Assembly: GCF_014207905.1 (NCBI RefSeq)
Contig: NZ_JACHLB010000004.1
Span: forward strand, 460,889-524,888
Reading direction: 5' to 3'
Source: Flavobacterium notoginsengisoli
GTDB taxonomy: Bacteria; Bacteroidota; Bacteroidia; Flavobacteriales; Flavobacteriaceae
Length of the DNA stretch: 64,000 bases
Position 1 is the stretch's first letter. Every line of letters begins with the position of its first letter. Under the pieces are notes generated by a model. The model saw only the letters and a program-made list of their open reading frames with translations, was not told the origin of the DNA and searched no databases. Position numbers and translations under genes: made by a program. This document shows, one piece after another, positions 9,723 to 18,347 of this stretch.

Positions 9723-10019
9723 CTATTTTAATAAATCGGCCACGTATGGCATTAAAGCTAAGTGACGAGCTCTTTTTACAGCTACAGAAACTTTTCTTTG
9801 GTATTTTAATGAAGTTCCAGTTAAACGACGAGGAAGAATTTTTCCTTGCTCATTAACGAATTTCAATAAGAAATCAGCATCTTTATAATCGATGTATTTG
9901 ATTCCAGATTTTTTGAAACGGCAATACTTTTTAGTTTTGTTAGTTTCAATGTTTAAAGGCGTTAAATATCTGATATCTCCGTCTTTTTTTCCTTTTGCAG
10001 ATTGCTCAATTGTAGACAT
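9723..10019 (-). CDS. rpsR: 30S ribosomal protein S18
   Basis: 98 residues. The family core is present: [20 protein letters not shown], then [19 protein letters not shown] and [14 protein letters not shown]18 binds 16S rRNA as a heterodimer with S6, whose gene lies 5 bases upstream. The N-terminus carries an extra basic stretch (SAKGKKDGD) common in Bacteroidota. It is the middle gene of the rpsF-rpsR-rplI operon. Confidence 0.97.
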
Positions 10020-10024
10020 AATAA

Positions 10025-10366
10025 TTACGCTTTAGTAGATTTTAATTTAGCTCTTCTTCTCTCCGCCCATGAAATAGCATGTTTATCTAAACTTACAGTT
10101 AAGAAACGCATAACTCTTTCATCACGTCTAAATTCAGTTTCAAAAGCTAAAAGAACTTCTCCAGCTACTTTGAATTCGAATAAATGGTAAAAACCACTTT
10201 TTTTGTTTTGGATTTCGTAAGCCATTTTTTTAAGACCCCAATCCTCTTTCGATACCATTTCAGCTCCTCTACTAGTAAGAAATTCTTCAAATTTCGTTAC
10301 TGTTTCCTTCACCTGAACTTCAGATAAAACGGGATTTAAAATGAAAACAGTTTCATAATGATTCAT
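10025..10366 (-). CDS. rpsF: 30S ribosomal protein S6
   Basis: 113 residues, the normal length. It opens [16 protein letters not shown], continues [21 protein letters not shown] and has the [15 protein letters not shown] strand. This ferredoxin-like fold packs on S18 in the 30S platform. It is the first gene of the operon, with a near-perfect promoter at 10398-10427 (minus), about 30 bases upstream of the ATG. Confidence 0.97.
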   Translation of the reverse strand: MNHYETVFILNPVLSEVQVKETVTKFEEFLTSRGAEMVSKEDWGLKKMAYEIQNKKSGFYHLFEFKVAGEVLLAFETEFRRDERVMRFLTVSLDKHAISWAERRRAKLKSTKA

Positions 10367-10397
10367 AAATACAATATTTATTTGTTAAAATTGGGTG

Positions 10398-10427
10398 CAA
10401 AAGTAATCATTATTTTTAAATAAACAA
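10398..10427 (-). promoter_or_regulatory. Promoter of the rpsF operon
   Basis: Read on the minus strand, TTG (10427-10425), a 19-base spacer and TACTTTTG (10405-10398) match the Bacteroidota vegetative promoter (TTG-N19-TAnnTTTG) exactly. Transcription should begin a few bases before the S6 start codon at 10366. Confidence 0.8.
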
Positions 10428-10543
10428 CTTATTTTTTCTTTTATTCGTCATAATGCAAAAAATATACGTCGACTTTAGTTTTTTTTCCAAAAAAACCATT
10501 ACTTTTACTATTGCTATCCTGAATTTATTCTAAATTTAAAGTT

Positions 10544-11242
10544 ATGAAACTAAACTGTGTTGTTGTAGATGATAGTTCTATACAAAGGACGATTATTGCC
10601 AAATTGGTAAATAATCATCCTGGATTGCATTTAATTGGGGATTTTTCTAATGCAATTGAAGCAAAAAGCTGTATTTCTTTAAATAATATCGACCTAATAT
10701 TTCTTGACATTGAAATGCCAGTCATAAATGGTTTTGATTTTCTAGACGGACTAAAATCTAAACCTCAAATCATATTTATTACTTCTAAAGCTGAATATGC
10801 TTTAAAAGCTTTTGACTATGATGCCACTGATTATCTGCAAAAACCTATTGCTGTAGATCGTTTCAATGCTTCTGTAAAAAGAGCTATTGACATGCATCTT
10901 CTTAAAAAAGATATTAAAGAAGAAGAAGGGGAACATATCTTCATTAAAAGTAACCTTAAAAAACTTAAAATCTTCACTTCAAAAATCAAATGGATTGAGG
11001 CATTTGGAGATTATGTTAGAGTAGTTACTGAAGACGACAGCAATCTTGTTCTATCTACAATGAAATCTTTTGAAAATGATTTATCAAAAGATAAATTTAT
11101 ACGCGTACACAAATCATACATTATTAATATAGATAAGGTAGAACGCTTTAATAGTAAATTTGCAGAAATTGGTATTACAAAAATACCTTTAAGCCGAAAT
11201 AAAAAAGAAGATTTAGTAAAAGCACTTTCTACTCCTTCTTAA
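10544..11242 (+). CDS. LytTR-family response regulator
   Basis: 232 residues. Residues 1-120 form a receiver domain with an acidic pair D9/D10, phospho-acceptor D55 (IFLDIEMP), T80 and K100 (LQKPI). Residues about 130-228 form a LytTR DNA-binding domain (WIEAFGDYVRVVTE...LVLSTMKSFENDL...FIRVHKSYIINIDKVERF). Such proteins usually pair with a membrane sensor kinase, but no kinase gene is adjacent: the neighbours are the ribosomal operon, divergent, and priA, convergent, whose stop lies 6 bases away. Target genes cannot be told from here. Confidence 0.9.
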   Translation: MKLNCVVVDDSSIQRTIIAKLVNNHPGLHLIGDFSNAIEAKSCISLNNIDLIFLDIEMPVINGFDFLDGLKSKPQIIFITSKAEYALKAFDYDATDYLQKPIAVDRFNASVKRAIDMHLLKKDIKEEEGEHIFIKSNLKKLKIFTSKIKWIEAFGDYVRVVTEDDSNLVLSTMKSFENDLSKDKFIRVHKSYIINIDKVERFNSKFAEIGITKIPLSRNKKEDLVKALSTPS

Positions 11243-11248
11243 TGACGA

Positions 11249-13696
11249 TTAATAAAAATCTACATTAACAACAACTTTTATAGCTCTATATTGAGCAACA
11301 GCTTCAAAACTATTCAGCATCTTCTGAATAGTTTTTTTTGTATTACTCAAATGAAGATCCTGAGGAATCTTAATTAAGATAGTTCTAATATACTCATTTC
11401 GGATTCTACTTATTGCTGGTTCTTCTGGGCCTAAAACTGGCATTCCTAGATTTTGACTCAAAACCTGATACAACCACATAGAGCCTTCTTTCAATTTATC
11501 GTAATCTTTATGTTTTAAAGTCAGCTTGATAATTCTAAAATAAGGTGGGTATTTATAAATTTTCCTATCATACAATTGCTCCTTATACATACCTATATAA
11601 TTATGGTCTGTAACTTGCTGAATGGTATTATGATTTGGATTATAAGTCTGAATTACAACTTTTCCTTGTTTTTCAGATCTTCCCGCTCTTCCTGCAACTT
11701 GGGTCATCATCTGGAAACTACGCTCAAAAGCTCTAAAATCAGGATGATGTAGCATATTATCAGCATTCATTATTCCAACTAAACTCACATTATCAAAATC
11801 CAAACCTTTGGCTAGCATTTGTGTACCTACCAAAATATCAATCTCACGATTCTTGAAAGTATCTATTATTTTTTCAAAGCCAAATTTACCACGTGTAGTA
11901 TCCTGATCCATACGAGCCGTTTTCGCTTTTGGGAATAGTGAAATCAATTCCTGTTCGATTTGCTCCGTTCCAAATCCTTTTGTTGTTAAATCTATACTAG
12001 AACAGCTATGACAATGCGTAGGTTTTGCAATCGAATAACCACAATAATGGCAACGCAATTGATTTTTATGTTTATGATATGTAAGACTCACATCGCACTG
12101 CTGGCAATGAGGCACATGTCCGCAAGTCAAACATTCTATTATAGGAGAATATCCTCTTCTATTTTGAAATAAAATCACTTGTTCTCCTAAAGATAAAGCT
12201 TCAGCAATTTCTTCTATCAAAAGATCGCTAAAATGCCCTGTCATTCTTTTCCTGAAATGTTTGTCTTTCAAATCGACTAAAACAACCTCTGGCATACGAA
12301 CATTCTTGTAACGTTCTGAAAGCGTTACTAAACCATATTTACCGGCTTGCGAATTAAAATAAGTTTCAATACTTGGAGTTGCCGAACCCAATAATACTTT
12401 CGCATTATGAAAATTCGCTAAAACAATTGCAGCATCTCTTGCATTATATCGAGGCGCGGGATCTGTTTGCTTAAAAGTCTGTTCATGCTCTTCATCTACA
12501 ATTAACAATCCTAAGTTATTGAATGGTAAAAACAAAGCCGACCTTGCTCCTATTACAATTTGTGCTTTTGCAGAATTTTCAAGCGTTTGCTTCCAAACCT
12601 CAACTCTTTCGTTATTGCTATATTTAGAATGAAAAACAGCAACTTTATCTCCAAAATGAAGACGCAAACGAGAAACCAATTGAGCAGTCAAAGCAATTTC
12701 AGGCAACAGGTATAAAACTTGTTTACCTGTTTGCAGATATTCTTCAATTAATTTAATATAAATTTCTGTCTTACCACTTGAAGTTACACCATGAAGCAAA
12801 CAAACTTCTTTCTCAGAAAAACTATTTTTTATGGCAGCAAAAGCATTTTCTTGCGCTTCACTTAAAAGAAGTTCTTTTTCTGATTTTTCTCCACTAAAAG
12901 TAACCCTATCATGCTGCAGAAAATACTCTTCGAAAATTTCTTTTTCAATTAAAGCCTTCACAACTGCTGATGTTACGTTAGCGGTTTCGGTAAGTTTTTT
13001 TACAGTTATAGGCTTTTTTTCTGAAGCACTTAGCTGAAAATAAGTCAAAACAATTTCTTTTTGCTTATTAGCACTTTTCAGCACCTCAAGCAATTCCTGT
13101 AGACCAGTATCAGATTCGTATTTTGCATGTAATTTTACATATCGAACTAATTTTGGCTTATAGGTTTCTTTGATTTCTTCTTCTAAAAAAATTACATCTC
13201 TGGCAATTAATTTTTGAAGCGTAGGAAGTATATTTTTTTTATTTAAAATTGAAACTATTTCCTGCACCTTCAACGAACTCTGATGATGCAAAGCTTCGTA
13301 AATTAAAAATTCATCGTCAGAAAGTTCACTATCATTTACTACAACATCTGGTTTGTAGGATATAATAGTTTCACTTTCCAATAACAATCCACTAGGAAAA
13401 GCACCTCTATACACATCACCGATTCCACACATATAATAGTTAGCAATCCAAAGCCAGTGTTTAATCTGAATTTCGGTTGCAATTGGTTTTTCATCTAAAA
13501 TTTCATGAATCTCTTTAGCCTCGTATAAAGTCGGAGCATTTTCATGAACATCTAAAACAAGTCCTGTATAGATTTTATTTTTAATAGGTACCGCCACCCG
13601 CATTCCTTTTTTTATAAAATGGAATTCAGCTTCAGAAACACGATAAGTAAGAGGTTTGACTGAGGAAAGCGGTAAAATAACTTCGATAAAAAACAT
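11249..13696 (-). CDS. priA: Primosomal replication protein N', PriA helicase
   Basis: 815 residues, slightly longer than Escherichia coli PriA. An N-terminal 3'-DNA-binding domain (residues 1-110) is followed by a winged helix and the superfamily 2 helicase core. Walker A is GVTSSGKT at 303-310 and the Walker B is VDEEHEQTFK. Eight zinc cysteines lie in CLTCGH...CQQC...CHYC...CHSC. Late helicase motifs appear as VGTQMLAKGLDF and QVAGRAGR. PriA restarts stalled replication forks by loading the replicative helicase. It is convergent with the LytTR regulator. A TAATTTTG -7 box lies at 13716-13723. Confidence 0.97.
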   Translation of the reverse strand: MFFIEVILPLSSVKPLTYRVSEAEFHFIKKGMRVAVPIKNKIYTGLVLDVHENAPTLYEAKEIHEILDEKPIATEIQIKHWLWIANYYMCGIGDVYRGAFPSGLLLESETIISYKPDVVVNDSELSDDEFLIYEALHHQSSLKVQEIVSILNKKNILPTLQKLIARDVIFLEEEIKETYKPKLVRYVKLHAKYESDTGLQELLEVLKSANKQKEIVLTYFQLSASEKKPITVKKLTETANVTSAVVKALIEKEIFEEYFLQHDRVTFSGEKSEKELLLSEAQENAFAAIKNSFSEKEVCLLHGVTSSGKTEIYIKLIEEYLQTGKQVLYLLPEIALTAQLVSRLRLHFGDKVAVFHSKYSNNERVEVWKQTLENSAKAQIVIGARSALFLPFNNLGLLIVDEEHEQTFKQTDPAPRYNARDAAIVLANFHNAKVLLGSATPSIETYFNSQAGKYGLVTLSERYKNVRMPEVVLVDLKDKHFRKRMTGHFSDLLIEEIAEALSLGEQVILFQNRRGYSPIIECLTCGHVPHCQQCDVSLTYHKHKNQLRCHYCGYSIAKPTHCHSCSSIDLTTKGFGTEQIEQELISLFPKAKTARMDQDTTRGKFGFEKIIDTFKNREIDILVGTQMLAKGLDFDNVSLVGIMNADNMLHHPDFRAFERSFQMMTQVAGRAGRSEKQGKVVIQTYNPNHNTIQQVTDHNYIGMYKEQLYDRKIYKYPPYFRIIKLTLKHKDYDKLKEGSMWLYQVLSQNLGMPVLGPEEPAISRIRNEYIRTILIKIPQDLHLSNTKKTIQKMLNSFEAVAQYRAIKVVVNVDFY

Positions 13697-13715
13697 GTAC
13701 TATATAATAGGATTG

Positions 13716-13723
13716 CAAAATTA
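13716..13723 (-). promoter_or_regulatory. Candidate -7 box for priA
   Basis: TAATTTTG on the minus strand, 20 bases before the priA start codon. It overlaps the last codon of the upstream beta-lactamase gene. No TTG is found at the ideal 19-base distance, so it may be weak. Confidence 0.45.
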
Positions 13724-14467
13724 CTTTTTTCCAGCAGATTTTTGAGCCAAAAACTCATCAACCATTTTTAAAGTATGATTTAATGATTCTATATTATCCC
13801 AACCTTCGTGACCTGGAATAATATATTTAGGATTTTTAAATTTCGATTTAACTCTACCAATCGATTGTTTCCATTCTTTTACATCAGAATCACCCAAATA
13901 ACCTAAATCTTTCGCATCGGCACTTTTTATAAAACATGCTCCATAGAGCACTTTTTCTTTATTAAACCAAACCACAACATTATCGGGCGCATGTCCTTTT
14001 CCTGGATAATATACTTCAAAAGTATGTTGCCCAACTGTAAAAGTTTTATCGTTCGGAATTATAAATTCTGCTCTTGGTTTATTTTCTTTTTTAAGAATAT
14101 CGTCTGTCAATTTAATCGAATACGTTTTTATTCTTTTTTTTCGATAAAAATCAAATCCGCCTGCACGATCATCGTGAGAATGTGTCGCAAAAAGCATAAT
14201 CACTTCTTTATGATGTTTTGCCTTTATACTATCTAACAAAGGCTGAAATTGCGTTTCGTCCCAAGGCGCATCAAATAAAACAACACCTTTATCTGTTACT
14301 AGATAAAGAGCGTTAGCAGAAATCTTTGTTCCTTTATAATTATTAAAAGTCCTATAAACATAAAAGTCACCCGTAAGATGACTTATTTGTAATGGCGAAT
14401 TCTTAGATTGTCCAAAGCTATTTGAAATTATAACTAAGAACAGAATTATCGAAGTTAATTTTCGCAT
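13721..14467 (-). CDS. Subclass B1 metallo-beta-lactamase (JOHN/BlaB-like)
   Basis: 248 residues with a signal peptide (about 1-19, ending NSFGQ). The full B1 zinc ligand set is visible: H96, H98 and D100 (THSHDD), H159 (GKGHAPDN), C178 (GACFIKS) and H220 (IIPGHEGW). Lys181 of the ACFIKS run is the residue that binds the substrate carboxylate in B1 enzymes. The cysteine ligand separates B1 from B2 and B3. Flavobacteria carry intrinsic chromosomal enzymes of this type, such as JOHN-1 of F. johnsoniae; the similarity is from memory. It acts in the periplasm on penicillins, cephalosporins and carbapenems. It lies between priA and a DUF2147 gene on one strand, with no mobile sequence nearby, so it looks intrinsic. 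Confidence 0.92.
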   Translation of the reverse strand: MRKLTSIILFLVIISNSFGQSKNSPLQISHLTGDFYVYRTFNNYKGTKISANALYLVTDKGVVLFDAPWDETQFQPLLDSIKAKHHKEVIMLFATHSHDDRAGGFDFYRKKRIKTYSIKLTDDILKKENKPRAEFIIPNDKTFTVGQHTFEVYYPGKGHAPDNVVVWFNKEKVLYGACFIKSADAKDLGYLGDSDVKEWKQSIGRVKSKFKNPKYIIPGHEGWDNIESLNHTLKMVDEFLAQKSAGKK

Positions 14468-14480
14468 GTATTATTTTGAA

Positions 14481-14909
14481 TTAATTTTTCACTCTTGTCC
14501 AATATTGCGTTCTTCCCATCAAAGAAACACCAACATAACCGCGAAGTTTTAGTTTATCAGCAGATTCTAAAGTGATATAACATTTGTATTTTTTACCGCT
14601 TGTAGGATCTAAAATTGTTCCTCCATTATATTCAGAACCATCTTTTTTAAGATTATTCATGATTACCATTCCCAAAATTGGTTTGTTTTTTTCTGCTCCA
14701 TCACATTTTACGCAAACATCTTTTTTATGATCAGCACGAAGAATTTCTACAACTTTCCCATAAACTTTTCCAGATTTCTCATAAATCTCTACTACCGATT
14801 TTGCTTCTCCTGTTTCGTCATCAATGGTTTTCCATTTCCCAATTACACTTTGACTTTGCATGGTCAGGGCAAAGAAGAACACTCCGATAGTTAGCATCAA
14901 ATTTTTCAT
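14481..14909 (-). CDS. DUF2147 secreted protein
   Basis: 142 residues with a cleavable signal peptide (MKNLMLTIGVFFFALTMQSQS). The mature part has the DUF2147 pattern: IGKWKTIDDETGEAKSVVEI, a CVKCDG segment between two strands, GGTILDPTSGKKYKC and LKLRGYVGVSLMGRTQYWTR. Family members are small periplasmic or surface beta-barrel-like proteins of unknown role. The start is 1 base past the end of the YihY gene and the stop is 13 bases before the beta-lactamase start, so the three may be co-transcribed. Confidence 0.88.
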   Translation of the reverse strand: MKNLMLTIGVFFFALTMQSQSVIGKWKTIDDETGEAKSVVEIYEKSGKVYGKVVEILRADHKKDVCVKCDGAEKNKPILGMVIMNNLKKDGSEYNGGTILDPTSGKKYKCYITLESADKLKLRGYVGVSLMGRTQYWTRVKN

Positions 14910-14910
14910 A

Positions 14911-15834
14911 TTATTTTTCTTTTTTTTGTTTTAATTTTCTGATTGAAGCATTCAATTCGAATCCTAAAAGCAGAATCATACAGTTTATCCAAATGTAAAA
15001 CATTAGAATTAATAATGTCCCAATAGAACCATAAAGTTCGTTATATTTTGAAAATTTTATAACCCAAATCCCAAAAAAGAACGAAGATATAACAATTAAG
15101 ACTGTAGTAAAAACAGATCCAATGCTAATAAATGGGACTTTATTATACTGTTTTGTACCATAACGCAATAATATTGAAGATGTTATCAGAATCATTAAGA
15201 TTACAAATAAATACCTACCTAAAATAATCAATGGAATTCTGTCGCTTAACACATCCTGAATGATTGTTTTTTGAATGAAGACCTCAAAAACGACTATTGT
15301 GGCAACTGTAACAAACAAAATAATAGTCATTACAAGTGAAATTGCCAATGCAACTAAATATTGCCTAAAAAAACCTCGTTTATCAAAAACATGTTTAGAA
15401 GATTCAAAACCACTCAAAATTCCGTTAATACCATTTGCCATCAAAAAAATAGAAAGCAAAAAACCAGAAGATAATAATCCAGAATGACTATTATTTAAAA
15501 TATCGCTAATAATTTTACTAATAGCATCAAAAGTATTTGGAGGAACACTCTGCTGCACAAACTGCAGAAAATCTTCCTGAAAATTATCTATCGGAATAAA
15601 CGGAATTAAGTTTAAAATGAATAATGCAAAAGGAAATAAAGCCATAAAAAAGCTAAACGAAACCGCACTTGCATGATACGAAAATGCTCCTTCAAGAATT
15701 CCTAAAGTGTACATTTCAAGCAAATCATACAAAGAAAATCCCTCTAACCAAGGGAGTTTTATCTTCTTTAAAAGTCGGGCCAGATTGCGTATTAAAGGCA
15801 ATTTTTCAATCCGAGCTTCTATCTCTTGCGACAT
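14911..15834 (-). CDS. YihY/BrkB-family inner membrane protein
   Basis: 307 residues with six predicted transmembrane helices (near residues 52-78, 120-135, 158-185, 200-222, 238-258 and 270-292). The family mark is the first helix region (GAFSYHASAVSFSFFMALFPF) and the G.....L..FYIW...ILLLG run at the C-terminus. It was once misnamed ribonuclease BN. The molecular function is unsettled; proposals include lipid or solute transport. It is followed directly by the DUF2147 gene. The upstream gap to nadC holds a TCCCGA-AGCC-TCGGGA hairpin. Confidence 0.9.
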   Translation of the reverse strand: MSQEIEARIEKLPLIRNLARLLKKIKLPWLEGFSLYDLLEMYTLGILEGAFSYHASAVSFSFFMALFPFALFILNLIPFIPIDNFQEDFLQFVQQSVPPNTFDAISKIISDILNNSHSGLLSSGFLLSIFLMANGINGILSGFESSKHVFDKRGFFRQYLVALAISLVMTIILFVTVATIVVFEVFIQKTIIQDVLSDRIPLIILGRYLFVILMILITSSILLRYGTKQYNKVPFISIGSVFTTVLIVISSFFFGIWVIKFSKYNELYGSIGTLLILMFYIWINCMILLLGFELNASIRKLKQKKEK

Positions 15835-15903
15835 ATTTTATGATTTTAGATTTTTGAATTTAGATTTTAGATTACCAAAAACTAACTCATAACTTATAAC
15901 TCA

Positions 15904-15919
15904 TCCCGAAGCCTCGGGA
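15904..15919. repeat. Small GC-rich hairpin between nadC and yihY
   Basis: TCCCGA-AGCC-TCGGGA, a perfect 6-bp stem 11 bases past the nadC stop. It may terminate or process the nadC transcript. There is no T run, so a protein-binding or repeat origin is also possible. Confidence 0.4.
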
Positions 15920-15929
15920 CATAACTTCT

Positions 15930-16787
15930 CTAAAAAGCTTTCAAGCTCAAATCCATGTTATAAACAGAATGGGTCAAAGCTCCAGATGAAATATAATCTA
16001 CACCACATAATGCATATTCTCGAACTGTTTTTTCGCTAATATTTCCTGAAGATTCTGTCTGACATTTTGATCCAATTAATTTTACTGCCGTTTTGGTGTC
16101 TTCATAATTAAAATTATCAATCAGAATCCTATGAATTCCATCGCTCAATAAAATCTCTCTAATTTCATCCAAATTTCGAGCTTCAACAATAATCTTTAAA
16201 TCGAGATTATTCTCTTTTAAAAACTCTTTTGTTTTTGATATAGCTCTTGTAATCCCTCCAGCAAAATCAATGTGATTATCTTTTAGCATTATCATATCAT
16301 ACAAAGCATAACGATGGTTCTCTCCTCCTCCTATTTTTACAGCCCATTTTTCAGCCACTCTAAAATTTGGAGTTGTTTTGCGGGTATCTAAAATTTTAGC
16401 ATTTGTCCCTTCTAAAAGTTGCATTAAATGATTTGTCTTTGTAGCAATTGCAGACATACGTTGCATTGTATTTAAAACCACTCTTTCTGCTTTCAAAATA
16501 GATTGAGAGCTTCCAGAAACTTCAAAAACAACTTCTCCATATTCCACATGCGTTCCGTCTTCAATAAAAGTTTTCACTTTCAGATTCGGATCTACGTATT
16601 CAAATATCATTTTAGCAAGTTCAACACCTGCAATAATTCCTTGATCTTTTACCAATAATTTTGCCTGACCGTGAGCAGTATCAGGAATACATGCAAGCGA
16701 ACTATAATCGCCAGGCCCCACATCTTCTCTGATGGCATTTTTTATCAAAAGTTGTAATTCTGCTTGAAATTCAGCTTTACTTATCAT
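15930..16787 (-). CDS. nadC: Nicotinate-nucleotide pyrophosphorylase (quinolinate phosphoribosyltransferase)
   Basis: 285 residues, the usual length. It converts quinolinate and PRPP to nicotinate mononucleotide, CO2 and PPi in NAD synthesis. Signatures: DVGPGDYSS at the N-terminus, VLNTMQRMSAIAT, LDTRKTTPNFRVAEKWAV, then KIGGGENHRYALYDMIMLKDNH, which carries the phosphate and quinolinate ligands, and VDYISSGALTHSV near the end. No nadA or nadB is nearby. It stands upstream of yihY on the same strand. Confidence 0.96.
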   Translation of the reverse strand: MISKAEFQAELQLLIKNAIREDVGPGDYSSLACIPDTAHGQAKLLVKDQGIIAGVELAKMIFEYVDPNLKVKTFIEDGTHVEYGEVVFEVSGSSQSILKAERVVLNTMQRMSAIATKTNHLMQLLEGTNAKILDTRKTTPNFRVAEKWAVKIGGGENHRYALYDMIMLKDNHIDFAGGITRAISKTKEFLKENNLDLKIIVEARNLDEIREILLSDGIHRILIDNFNYEDTKTAVKLIGSKCQTESSGNISEKTVREYALCGVDYISSGALTHSVYNMDLSLKAF

Positions 16788-16962
16788 TTTTCTATTTTTA
16801 ATATTACGCTAAATTAGGATTTATTTTATGGAATTAAAAGTTTAGACAACATGAAAAGTGATGCAAAACATTAATTCTCTCTTTTTTAACCCTGTAAGAT
16901 ATTAAGAAAATAAAGTTACAATTCTTAACAATGCTTCATCTATTAATGGCAGAATAATTAAA

Positions 16963-16970
16963 TATCTTTG
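16963..16970 (+). promoter_or_regulatory. Promoter -7 box of the AlkC-like gene
   Basis: TATCTTTG, 21 bases before the ATG at 16992. It shows that the TTG at 16968 is part of the promoter and not the start codon. Confidence 0.6.
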
Positions 16971-16991
16971 AGGTTCATTCAAACAAAAATC

Positions 16992-18092
16992 ATGGGATTA
17001 ATTAAAGATATTTACTCGGTTTCTTTTTACGAAAATTTCAGCAAAGCTGTTGCTGAAGTTTATCCAACATTCGAAAAACAAAAATTCATTGAGGCAATTT
17101 TCGATGGAAATTTTGCGCAAAAAGAATGGAAAGAAAGAATGAAACATACCACAGTAGTTTTTCATCAGTTTATGCCTCAAAATTTTCCCGAAGCTGTTGC
17201 TTTAATTGACAAAATCATAGATAATTTAAGAAAAAACAACTTTGCCGACAGTAATCTGGCTTTTATTTTCTTTGCCGATTATATCGAAATGTATGGTTTA
17301 GAAGATTTTGAAACTTCTAAAAAAGCCTTTGTTTCTGTAACACAATTTATAAGCTGTGAATTTGCCGTTCGTCCTTTCATTTTAAAATACAAAGAGCAAA
17401 TGATTGATGAAATGATCAAATGGTCTTTGCATGAAAATCATCACGTGCGTCGTTTGGCAAGCGAAGGTTCACGTCCGAGATTACCTTGGGCTATGGCGAT
17501 TCCGTTTTTAAAGAAAGATCCCTCTTCTATTTTCCCGATTTTAGAAAACTTAAAAAACGATCCTTCAGAATATGTTCGAAGAAGTGTTGCCAATAATTTA
17601 AATGATATTGCTAAAGATAATCCGCAAATTGTAATGGAAATCGCTTCAAAATGGAAAGGTCACAGCAAAGAAACAGATGGAATTATTAAACACGGATGCC
17701 GAACTTTATTAAAACAAGGACATCCTGAAATCCTGAGTCATTATGGTTTAGAAAGCACTAATATTGAACTTTCGTCTTTTGAAATTAAAACACCAACAGT
17801 AAAAATTGGAGATTATCTTCAGTTTCAATTTCATTTAAATAATAAAAATGAAGACGCTAAAACAGTTCGTTTAGAATATGCCGTTCATTACAAAAAAGCA
17901 AAAGGACATCTGGCTAAAAAAGTTTTTAAAATCAGTGAAAAGATTTATCATCCAAATCAATTAACAAAAATTGAAAGAAATCAGTCTTTTAAGTTAATTA
18001 CAACGAGAGTTTTTTATACTGGTGTGCATCAATTATCTATTATAATTAATGGAACTGAGAGTGAAGTTCTGGAATTTGAGTTGATTGATTAA
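16992..18092 (+). CDS. AlkC/AlkD-type DNA alkylation repair glycosylase
   Basis: 366 residues from the ATG at 16992 (MGLIKDIYS). The upstream TTG at 16968 lies inside the promoter box. Residues 1-255 are helical HEAT-like repeats, with the signature VRRLASEGSRPRLPWA and the following repeat DPSEYVRRSVANNLNDIAKDNP, characteristic of AlkC-like 3-methyladenine DNA glycosylases. Residues about 265-366 are beta-rich and match the extra Ig-like C-terminal domain of the AlkC group. The expected role is removal of cationic N3-alkylated purines without base flipping. It stands alone, followed by a large inverted repeat (18115-18187). Confidence 0.85.
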   Translation: MGLIKDIYSVSFYENFSKAVAEVYPTFEKQKFIEAIFDGNFAQKEWKERMKHTTVVFHQFMPQNFPEAVALIDKIIDNLRKNNFADSNLAFIFFADYIEMYGLEDFETSKKAFVSVTQFISCEFAVRPFILKYKEQMIDEMIKWSLHENHHVRRLASEGSRPRLPWAMAIPFLKKDPSSIFPILENLKNDPSEYVRRSVANNLNDIAKDNPQIVMEIASKWKGHSKETDGIIKHGCRTLLKQGHPEILSHYGLESTNIELSSFEIKTPTVKIGDYLQFQFHLNNKNEDAKTVRLEYAVHYKKAKGHLAKKVFKISEKIYHPNQLTKIERNQSFKLITTRVFYTGVHQLSIIINGTESEVLEFELID

Positions 18093-18114
18093 ACTAAAAA
18101 TCTTAATCTAGCAG

Positions 18115-18187
18115 TGTCAGACTGAGCGAAGTCGAAGTCCCGTGCGCTGAATCACTTTGCGAGACTTCGACTTCGCTCAGTCTGACA
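18115..18187. repeat. Long perfect inverted repeat (dispersed flavobacterial element)
   Basis: A 25-bp perfect stem (18115-18139 with 18163-18187) and a 23-base loop. The arm core CTGAGCGAAGTCGAAG recurs in the same palindromic arrangement at 22794-22840. It is probably a REP-like or terminator-acting repeat in the pirin-AlkC gap. Confidence 0.85.
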
Positions 18188-18316
18188 TAAATTGCGTTTT
18201 GATTTACAGCTACATAATGAAATGGACTCTTCATTTTTTTCCTTACTTTTATAATACAAAAAAAACAAAAACAACTTTCTTAATCTAAATTAAGTTACAG
18301 ATTTCTACCACAACTG

Positions 18317-18324
18317 TAATTTTG
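18317..18324 (+). promoter_or_regulatory. Candidate -7 box of the pirin operon
   Basis: TAATTTTG, 23 bases before the pirin ATG. The upstream -33 element is TTA instead of TTG. It would drive pirin, osmC and the GNAT gene. Confidence 0.5.
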
Positions 18325-18347
18325 TTTTCAAATCAAATAAAAAAACC

